Positions 1 through 5,170 of a DNA stretch of 10,966 nucleotides are shown here, piece after piece. Under the pieces are notes generated by a model. It saw only the letters and a program-made list of their open reading frames with translations, did not search any database and was not told where the DNA came from. Within the stretch, counting starts at the first letter, position 1. Every line of letters starts with the position of its first letter. A program made the position numbers and the translations under genes. The stretch lies in assembly GCA_016200785.1 (NCBI GenBank), contig JACQED010000622.1, forward strand, positions 1 to 10,966, written 5' to 3'. This stretch comes from Chloroflexota bacterium (GTDB taxonomy: Bacteria; Chloroflexota; Anaerolineae; Anaerolineales; JACQED01).

Positions 1-1192
1 CCGCTCCTTCGACGCTGACGATTTCCAACTTCACACCCTTGATGTTCGTCGAGTTGATCGGGATGACATGCGCGCCGGTGACCGAGGCATCGAACTCGGC
101 GCCGTCCGGCACGTGACAGGCGGAGCAGGCTGTGTCGGAGGACTGCCTGCCGCCGGGATGGTTGTCGCCGGTCACCAGGTTCACGTTGTCGTGGCACGAG
201 GTACAGGCCGCCGCATTCGGCGCGGTCTTGTAGTTGTCGCTCTGCGGGCCGCCGCTGTGGCAGGTCGTGCAGTTGCGCGTGTCCTGCGGCCACGTCCCCT
301 TCGAGAAGTCGCTGGTCCCGATGTAATACGTCGTGCCGGCTGCCACGCTTGGCAACTGTGAGCCTGAGTGGATACGGTGGATCATCACCTTGAACTCCAC
401 CGAATTCCCGGACGAGACATCGGTGTTCTGGTCGGTGTGGCAGAGCACGCACAGCCGGGTGTCGCGGCGCGTGCCGCCGTGCGCCATCAGCGGATTGTGG
501 CAGGTCTGGCAGGCGGCGGTCGTCACAACCTCGCGTGTCACCGTCGGCGCGCCGCCCGAGGGGACGAAGGTGTAGACGTCGTTGGCGACGGTCGCCCGGC
601 TGTCTTTCCAGGCGGACACTCCAACGGCCGTAGTCAAAGCCGGGTCCACTTCCGACGTCAGCGTGTTGGTAAAGGTGTAGGTGTAACCGATGTCTGCGGA
701 CGCCCACGCGCCGCCGTTGTCGGCGAACGGCTGGGTTGCCTTCGCCAGCGCGGGCTGTTTCGTCTCGCCGTCCAGGATGTACGGCTTGCCCTGCACCTCA
801 TGCACAAGCAGGTTTTGATACTTGGTCGCGCCAGTGGCCTTGTCCACCACAATCTGGGCGATAAAGAAGCGCGCACCTTCCAGGACTTCGCGTTTGAGTG
901 GTGTGCCGGCATCGTCGGTGATAGTCAGGCTCACGACCGGCTTTCCGTCCGAGGGGAACTCGACGCCGGTGATCTTCACCTGCAACCCCGGGCCGGGAAG
1001 GATAACGGCTGATTGCCCCGGTGGCCCGGCTTCGCCGGCTGACCCTGGAGGCCCGACCGCGCCCGGCGCCCCAGAAGGCCCGGCCGGCCCCGTCGCGCCA
1101 GCGCAGGCGGCCAGGATCAGTGCCGCCCCGAGGCCGACGATGGCGGCGCTCATGAATTTCCGCCGGGTCAACTCGCTGGTCGAAGGTTTCAT
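1..1192 (-). CDS. OmcA/MtrC-family multiheme c-type cytochrome lipoprotein (5' part)
   Basis: Likely an outer-surface electron-transfer cytochrome that passes electrons to extracellular acceptors or partner cytochromes. 397 codons are visible; the 3' end runs off the left edge. The ATG at 1192 follows a good GAGGAG ribosome site. Seen in order: a signal with twin Arg (residues 10-11, TRRKFM) and a lipobox ILAAC (Cys30); ten unbroken Gly-X-Y triplets (32-61), a collagen-like stalk; a beta-type domain (about 62-220); then five CxxCH heme sites at 228-232, 248-252, 308-312, 330-334 and 356-360, with conserved IHRIH (271-275) between them. A new non-heme segment starts near 375. This beta domain/pentaheme/next domain order is the first half of the decaheme OmcA/MtrC plan. 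The total heme number cannot be known here. Family call is firm; the physiological acceptor is inference. Confidence 0.9.
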   Translation of the reverse strand, partial: MKPSTSELTRRKFMSAAIVGLGAALILAACAGATGPAGPSGAPGAVGPPGSAGEAGPPGQSAVILPGPGLQVKITGVEFPSDGKPVVSLTITDDAGTPLKREVLEGARFFIAQIVVDKATGATKYQNLLVHEVQGKPYILDGETKQPALAKATQPFADNGGAWASADIGYTYTFTNTLTSEVDPALTTAVGVSAWKDSRATVANDVYTFVPSGGAPTVTREVVTTAACQTCHNPLMAHGGTRRDTRLCVLCHTDQNTDVSSGNSVEFKVMIHRIHSGSQLPSVAAGTTYYIGTSDFSKGTWPQDTRNCTTCHSGGPQSDNYKTAPNAAACTSCHDNVNLVTGDNHPGGRQSSDTACSACHVPDGAEFDASVTGAHVIPINSTNIKGVKLEIVSVEGA

Positions 1193-1250
1193 GCTCTCCT
1201 CATCCTCCACAGTGGTAGCCTAACAACAAAGCAGGTCTCGACCGATAACC

Positions 1251-1286
1251 AAGCCGGCGGCGGTATCAGCCTTCCGCCGCCGGCTT
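1251..1286 (-). terminator. Strong intercistronic hairpin, possible attenuator or weak terminator
   Basis: A perfect 13-bp inverted repeat (arms 1251-1263 and 1274-1286, loop of 10 nt) lies between the stop of the triheme lipoprotein and the start of the OmcA-like gene. The arms are very GC-rich. On the minus strand it is followed by GGTTATCGG, not a U-run, so it is not a textbook intrinsic terminator. It may partly terminate, stabilise the upstream mRNA 3' end, or set unequal expression of the two cytochromes. Confidence 0.55.
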
Positions 1287-1312
1287 TGCGTTGCGATTGT
1301 TCGTCCGGTCGC

Positions 1313-3040
1313 TCAGGGCTTGTAGTTGCCAGTCCCGCCAGCGGCCTTCCAATGGAGATAGTCAGCCGGATCGGACTTCGGCACCTGAATCTGCACGTAT
1401 GCGTAACTCGACCAGTTTGCGCCCTTGGAGGCCGCGTGGCAGGCGTTACAGCCGGTGACAACGTTCTCGAGCGCGGCCTGTGCCTTGCCCTTGTCTTTTG
1501 CCATGATCGCCTCGTCGAGCGCTTTGATGTAGCCGTCCTCGAACGCCTTCAACATCGGCGCGCGCCCAGGGCGTGTGGTCTCGCCGACTTCCTGGATTTC
1601 GATCATCTCGTCCGCCTGGTACTTGGCCATGTCAAAGTTGCCGCCATCCAGCGCATATCTGATCTGGGCCAGGCGGCGGCCGTACTCGATCATGATCGTG
1701 CCGAGACCGGGCTGGATGTTCCACAGCGCGAGACTGCGATCCAACGTGTTAAGTTTGTCGGTCACCAGTTTCTCAACGCCGGCCATGTCGAGCGTGCCGG
1801 TGGGCGCGGCCGGCGGCGCAGTCGCCGCCGCCGCAGGCGGGTTGGCGATGTAACTGCCCGTGCCCTTGTCGGCTTTCCAGACGAGGTAATCGTTGTTGTC
1901 CGTCTTGGGCACCTGTATCTTGACGTACTGATACGACTTCCAGTTGGCGCCTTTGGAGGCCGTATGGCAGGCATTGCAGCCATCCGCTGCCGCCTTGAAA
2001 GCGGCGTCAAACTTCGCCGCGTCTTGCGCCACGATGGCTTCGTCCAACGCTTTGAGGTAGCCCTCCTCGAACGCCTTCAACATCGGCGCGCGCCCGGGGC
2101 GCGTGGCCTCGGCGACTTCCTGGATTTCCAGCGCTTCGTCGAGTTGGTACTTCGCCATGTCCCAGTTGCCGGCTTTAGCGGCGAAATACATTCGGCTGTA
2201 GCGGTTGCCGTATTCGATCATCACCGTGCCGAGGCCGGGCTGAATGTTCCACAACGCGAGACTGCGATCCACGCTGTTGAACTTGCCGTTCACGAACTCC
2301 TCGACGCCGGCTGCGTCGAGATTGCCGGTGAGCGCGGCTGGCGTGGCGGCCGCGGCCGCCGGCGGGTTGGCGATATAGCTGTCTTGTCCGCCGCCTTTCC
2401 AGTCAACGTAGAACGCCGGATCGGTCTTGGGCAACTGGACTTCGACGTACTGATACGATGTCCAGTTGGTGCCGGTCGAGGCCTTGTGGCAGGCGTTACA
2501 GCCGGTGACCGCGTCGTTGACCGCCTTGGTGAACGCCGCTTTGTCTTTCGCCATGATCGCTTTGTCAATCGCGGTGAGGTAGCCCTCCTCGAACGCCTTC
2601 AACATCGGCGCGCGCTTGGGGCGCGTGACCTCGCCGACTTCCTGGATCTCTTTCATCTCGTCCAATTGGTATTTCGCCATGTCCCAGTTGTCGGCGTTCG
2701 CGGCAAACCACAATCTAGCCAGGCGGTTGCCGTACTCGATCATCACCGTGCCGAGGCCGGGCTGGATTTTCCACAGCGCGAGGTTGGTATCAACCGTGTT
2801 GAATTTGTCGGCCACTGATTTGCTCACGTCCGCCGCCGGCACGCCGGGCGGAATGGTCGGCTCCGGCGTCGGGGCCGTCGTCGCAGTCGGGGGCACAGGC
2901 GTGGGCGGCGGCGGTGAAGTGGGCGCTGGAGTTGGCGGGAGCGGCGGCGGCGCAGGCGTGGCCGTGCAGGCGGCCAGGATCAGCGCCAACCCCACACAGG
3001 CGAGTCTGATGAAGGTGAGCCGTAGGTTGTGATGTTTCAT
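1313..3040 (-). CDS. Triheme lipoprotein of three tandem cytochrome c'/c556-like domains
   Basis: 575 aa. Signal peptide with lipobox LAAC (Cys25), so a lipid-anchored protein outside the cytoplasmic membrane. A Pro/Thr-rich linker (about 28-66) leads to three copies of a domain of about 175 aa, each with one heme motif CNACH (181-185, 355-359, 531-535). Each copy repeats ALWxIQPGLGTxMIEYG, a (D/E)MAKYQxDE stretch, RAPMLKAFE, and then, after the heme site, (A)NWxSYxYV and PKxD; Ala/Pro linkers join the copies. Predicted helices with CxxCH near the domain end resemble the four-helix cytochrome c'/c556 fold; the Met in GTxMIEYG could be an axial ligand. That fold call is my inference. The ATG at 3040 has AGGAG seven bases upstream and lies 19 bp after the pseudo-receiver gene, so the two are probably one operon. 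Likely an electron carrier; partner unknown. Confidence 0.85.
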   Translation of the reverse strand: MKHHNLRLTFIRLACVGLALILAACTATPAPPPLPPTPAPTSPPPPTPVPPTATTAPTPEPTIPPGVPAADVSKSVADKFNTVDTNLALWKIQPGLGTVMIEYGNRLARLWFAANADNWDMAKYQLDEMKEIQEVGEVTRPKRAPMLKAFEEGYLTAIDKAIMAKDKAAFTKAVNDAVTGCNACHKASTGTNWTSYQYVEVQLPKTDPAFYVDWKGGGQDSYIANPPAAAAATPAALTGNLDAAGVEEFVNGKFNSVDRSLALWNIQPGLGTVMIEYGNRYSRMYFAAKAGNWDMAKYQLDEALEIQEVAEATRPGRAPMLKAFEEGYLKALDEAIVAQDAAKFDAAFKAAADGCNACHTASKGANWKSYQYVKIQVPKTDNNDYLVWKADKGTGSYIANPPAAAATAPPAAPTGTLDMAGVEKLVTDKLNTLDRSLALWNIQPGLGTIMIEYGRRLAQIRYALDGGNFDMAKYQADEMIEIQEVGETTRPGRAPMLKAFEDGYIKALDEAIMAKDKGKAQAALENVVTGCNACHAASKGANWSSYAYVQIQVPKSDPADYLHWKAAGGTGNYKP

Positions 3041-3059
3041 TCGAATTCTCCTCTCATGT

Positions 3060-3398
3060 CTAATCGCTTTGAATTAGGTGGAGCAGGTCCTCGGCCTGCG
3101 CCACCGTGCGCTGTTCGCGGTGATACACCGTGAGTTGGTTGTCGGAAAGGCTCAGCCGGATAACCCGGACGTCCGACGAGCTGGCCTCCAATATTTTTAG
3201 CATCTCGGCGAGCGCATCCTCGCTTTCTCCCTCCTCGAAGAGAATTGTGTTCGGTTGCAAGCTGGCAATCAGATCGGGCGCTTTGGCATGATCGGAGGTC
3301 GCGCCCGCCCACTCTATGTCGGGATGGCTTAATAGCCGGCGCACCGACTCGTGAAAGAGCGGGTGAGTCCAGATCACGAACGCCCGCGTGATTGCCAT
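3060..3398 (-). CDS. Stand-alone pseudo-receiver (degenerate response-regulator domain)
   Basis: 112 aa from the ATG at 3398, which has GGAGG four bases upstream; a longer reading from 3428 adds only a Gly-rich lead. The protein aligns by eye with the start of NarL-type receivers (compare PLFHESVRRLL and PDIEWAG with RR1 and RR2 of this window). The acidic pair is replaced by Trp10-Thr11; Glu55 stands where the phospho-accepting Asp should be (QPNTILFEE against RPDVILMD); Ser83 replaces the switch Thr; and the conserved Lys is not recognisable. There is no output domain. It therefore probably cannot be phosphorylated normally and may mimic the active state or act as a binding adaptor. It stands first in the cytochrome operon, 19 bp before the triheme lipoprotein gene. 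No clear promoter was seen upstream. Confidence 0.65.
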   Translation of the reverse strand: MAITRAFVIWTHPLFHESVRRLLSHPDIEWAGATSDHAKAPDLIASLQPNTILFEEGESEDALAEMLKILEASSSDVRVIRLSLSDNQLTVYHREQRTVAQAEDLLHLIQSD

Positions 3399-3463
3399 GC
3401 CGCCTCCGCCGTTTCCGTGCCGATACATTAGCGCAAGATGAGATGTGTGAAAATCGGGGCAAG

Positions 3464-3504
3464 CGCCAATTGTGAAGAAAAAAACGCCAATTCGATTGGC
3501 GTTT
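3464..3504 (-). terminator. Intrinsic terminator-like hairpin with seven-T run, leftward
   Basis: A perfect 10-bp stem (3482-3491 with 3495-3504, loop TCG) is followed on the minus strand by a run of seven T. On the plus strand it is followed by TTTCTTTG, so rightward termination would be weaker. It sits upstream of the pseudo-receiver gene and would stop leftward transcripts arriving from across the DUF3800 gene. The sequence CGCCAAT of the stem recurs at 3464-3470, just past the T-run, giving a possible alternative partner for the stem. Confidence 0.6.
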
Positions 3505-3521
3505 CTTTGAGGGGCGGCGTG

Positions 3522-3549
3522 CGTGGAGCGTGAAGCGTGGAGTGTGGAG
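3522..3549. repeat. Four tandem degenerate 7-bp units
   Basis: Four consecutive units CGTGGAG, CGTGAAG, CGTGGAG, TGTGGAG. It resembles the short degenerate heptamer-type repeats scattered between genes in some environmental genomes. It lies between the minus-strand hairpin and the promoter of the DUF3800 gene and has no assigned function. Confidence 0.55.
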
Positions 3550-3569
3550 GGAGATGCGTAGCAGGCGAA

Positions 3570-3597
3570 TTGACAATCTCACGGGAGGAAGTACACT
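3570..3597 (+). promoter_or_regulatory. Sigma-70-type promoter candidate for the DUF3800 gene
   Basis: A perfect -35 hexamer TTGACA (3570-3575) and TACACT (3592-3597, four of six to consensus) with 16-bp spacing. Transcription would begin near 3604, leaving a leader of about 26 nt that is pyrimidine-rich and has no Shine-Dalgarno sequence before the ATG at 3630. Confidence 0.4.
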
Positions 3598-3629
3598 GGC
3601 GCATACTTCAGACTTCCTCCTTCGCCCCG

Positions 3630-4280
3630 ATGCGACAAGCCTACTCCGACGAAGCTGGTGACACCGGCTATGAATTTGGTGCGCAACGCGGAATCAGTTC
3701 CCGCTACTTTGTCATGGTAGTCCTCGTCGTTCCCGATCCGGAACGTCTCCGAGCGCAGATGGCTGAGGCCCGACGCAGACTGGGCAAGTCCCAGGACTTC
3801 GAATTCCACTACCGTCAGGCCAGCGCAGGTGTCCGCCGGGTATTCTTCAAGGCCATTGCCTTCGAGGATTTCTCGGTGCAGGCGGCTGTGGTTGACAAGG
3901 TCAAAGCGCCCGAGTCGCTTCGCCGACAAGGTAAGCAAGGTCTGTATAACTGGGTTCTGAGTGGCCTGGCGCTACGCGCACCGACGACTTTGAGCGATGT
4001 CAAACTATGGCTGGATGGCCAAGGAAAACACGCCAGGTTTCTCCGGGAACTCAAGAATGCTGTTCGTCGGGCATGTCGCGCCAAGGGGCGGCCACAACAG
4101 AACTTCGACGATGTGCGGTTGTTGACCTCGAAAGACTCCCCGATCCAGTGCGCCGACATGGTGGCCGGGGCCGTGTTCGAAAAGGCGCGAACAGGAGAGT
4201 CCGAATCCTACAAGGCGATTCGGAGCAAAGTCGAGGTGTGGTGGCAGGTGGATTTCGGACAGGAAGCAAAACCCCCCTAG
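3630..4280 (+). CDS. DUF3800 domain-containing protein
   Basis: 216 aa, soluble, no signal or membrane segment. It opens with YSDEAGDTG (residues 5-13), the acidic N-terminal motif of DUF3800. It continues with FEFHYR (57-62), a hydrophobic strand ending in Asp129 (KLWLDG), and closes with SPIQCADMVAGAVF (170-183), the family's C-terminal Asp motif. The spaced acidic residues suggest an RNase H-like metal-binding fold, but the function of the family is not established. The ATG at 3630 was chosen because family members begin a few residues before the Asp-Glu motif; it lacks a ribosome site. An open frame continues upstream to 3537 but would cross the tandem repeat. It is the only plus-strand gene between two minus-strand operons, which suggests a later insertion. 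DUF3800 genes often sit in accessory or defence-like contexts, but no partner is seen here. Confidence 0.85.
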   Translation: MRQAYSDEAGDTGYEFGAQRGISSRYFVMVVLVVPDPERLRAQMAEARRRLGKSQDFEFHYRQASAGVRRVFFKAIAFEDFSVQAAVVDKVKAPESLRRQGKQGLYNWVLSGLALRAPTTLSDVKLWLDGQGKHARFLRELKNAVRRACRAKGRPQQNFDDVRLLTSKDSPIQCADMVAGAVFEKARTGESESYKAIRSKVEVWWQVDFGQEAKPP

Positions 4281-4388
4281 CTATCCCGGCTCTGGTGAGA
4301 CACGGGAAGGCCGCCCACAAGGGGGCGACGGTTCGCCAGGGGGGGAAACGGCTAAACCGTTTTTGGCCGGCCAAGACAAGCTTGGCTC
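4262..4388 (-). ncRNA. Candidate small structured RNA, antisense to the DUF3800 3' end
   Basis: Hypothesis only. A transcript from the promoter at 4395-4422 would contain, in order, a GCCAAG/CTTGGC hairpin, the palindrome TTGGCCGGCCAA, an AAACGG/CCGTTT hairpin and a GGCGA/TCGCC hairpin. It would then reach a G-run followed by TTTT (4277-4268) that can pair with upstream C-runs (4345-4339 or 4325-4320) as a terminator. No coding frame of note is seen. The last bases would overlap the DUF3800 stop region, allowing antisense pairing. No family is recognised. Confidence 0.25.
4346..4364 (+). terminator. Short terminator-like hairpin after the DUF3800 gene
   Basis: Stem AAACGG/CCGTTT (4346-4351 with 4357-4362), five-base loop, ending in a run of five T. 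It lies 66 bp after the stop codon at 4280 and fits a weak rightward intrinsic terminator. The 12-bp palindrome TTGGCCGGCCAA (4363-4374) and another hairpin (GCCAAG/CTTGGC, 4370-4386) follow directly. Confidence 0.45.
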
Positions 4389-4394
4389 GTAATG

Positions 4395-4422
4395 ATTATA
4401 TCCCTCGTTGGCCGGGAGTCAA
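4395..4422 (-). promoter_or_regulatory. Near-consensus leftward sigma-70 promoter, no minus-strand gene nearby
   Basis: On the minus strand, TTGACT (4422-4417), 16 bp, then a perfect TATAAT (4400-4395): eleven of twelve consensus bases. A second TTGACA lies just upstream (4428-4423). It starts immediately after the RR1 stop codon and would begin transcription near 4388, toward the end of the DUF3800 gene on the opposite strand. The first minus-strand gene downstream begins only at 3398, beyond a terminator-like hairpin. Confidence 0.5.
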
Positions 4423-4425
4423 GTG

Positions 4426-5082
4426 TCAAGAATCGCGCATCAGGCCGCGCTGGCGCGCGTACTGGATCAATTCGTGACGGCTGCTCAAGTTGAGTTTCTT
4501 CATTAGATTCGTCCGATGGCTGTGGATGGTGCTGGGGCTGACGACCAGTCTCTCGGCGATCTCTGTGTTGCTGTACCCGTCTGTCAGCAGGCGCAGGATT
4601 TCTTTTTCGCGTGGGGTCAGCGCCGGCTGAGCGCCGGCCTCCGGTTCGCTCGAACGGCTGAGGTAGTCTTTCAGAAGTTGCCCGGCCATCGTCGGATGGA
4701 GAAACACTTCGCCTCGCGCCACCGCGCGAATCGCGCCGATCAGTTCGTTCGTCTCGGCGGCTTTGAGCACGTAGCCCGAAGCCCCGGCTTTGAGCACTTC
4801 GAAGAAATACTCGTCAGATCGGTGCATGGTGAGCACCAGCACCTGCATCTCGGGCCAGCGGGCTTTGATCCGGCGAGTGGCCTCCAGCCCGTTCGTGCCC
4901 GGCATGGCGATATCCATCAGGATCACATCCGGCCGCAGAGACTCCGCCAGCGCCGCGGCCTCATCGCCATTCAAAGCTTCGCCGACGACTGCGATGTCAG
5001 GCTCGGCTTCCAACAGCAGCCGGACGCCGGCTCGAAAGATGGTGTGATCGTCGGCGATGAGAACGCGAATCTTGTCAGCCAT
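4426..5082 (-). CDS. NarL/FixJ-family response regulator (RR1)
   Basis: 218 aa, cytoplasmic DNA-binding regulator and the likely partner of the diheme kinase HK1 just upstream. Receiver at about 4-120 with the acidic pair Asp11-Asp12, phospho-acceptor Asp57 (VILMDIAMPG), switch Thr85 and Lys107, all intact. LuxR-type helix-turn-helix at about 150-206 (LTPREKEILRLL, then SNTEIAERLVVSPSTIHSH). The length is normal for the family. The ATG at 5082 has GGAG seven bases upstream and begins 15 bp after the HK1 stop. It is the last gene of the four-gene operon; the palindromic repeat covering the HK1 stop lies just before it. Targets are unknown; the adjacent cytochrome genes are candidates. Confidence 0.95.
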   Translation of the reverse strand: MADKIRVLIADDHTIFRAGVRLLLEAEPDIAVVGEALNGDEAAALAESLRPDVILMDIAMPGTNGLEATRRIKARWPEMQVLVLTMHRSDEYFFEVLKAGASGYVLKAAETNELIGAIRAVARGEVFLHPTMAGQLLKDYLSRSSEPEAGAQPALTPREKEILRLLTDGYSNTEIAERLVVSPSTIHSHRTNLMKKLNLSSRHELIQYARQRGLMRDS

Positions 5083-5094
5083 GACTGTTCTCCG

Positions 5095-5170
5095 CCCTCA
5101 CCCCCAGCCCTTTCCCAATGGGAGAGGGGAGCGAGTCCCCTCTCCTCCTGGGAGAGGGTTAGGGTGAGGG
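5095..5170. repeat. Dispersed palindromic repeat covering the 3' end of the HK1 gene
   Basis: An imperfect inverted repeat of about 76 bp: one arm starts CCCTCACCCCC (from 5095) and the other ends GGGTTAGGGTGAGGG (to 5170), with a central GAGCGAGT-like loop. Its minus-strand translation contains SPHPNPLPGGEG, a peptide well known from a widespread intergenic repeat family that is sometimes read into genes. The HK1 stop codon (5098-5100) lies within it. Confidence 0.75.

Noticed and set aside
368..1012. Open frame of 214 codons on the plus strand
   Set aside because: Antisense to the OmcA-like gene, which has five heme motifs, a signal peptide and a ribosome site in the other direction.
1232..1241. 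Small palindrome GGTCTCGACC before the OmcA-like gene
   Set aside because: Only four-base arms; expected by chance.
1536..2610. Regularly spaced repeated DNA segments that might suggest a CRISPR-like array
   Set aside because: The repeats are about 525 bp apart and are the coding repeats of the triheme lipoprotein.
1286..2818. Open frame of 510 codons on the plus strand
   Set aside because: It is antisense to the triheme lipoprotein; its three-fold repeats mirror that gene, and it has no recognisable domain or ribosome site.
3037..3582. Minus-strand frame of 181 codons overlapping the pseudo-receiver
   Set aside because: It runs through the terminator hairpin and tandem repeat, and shows no domain; the receiver-like frame is better supported.
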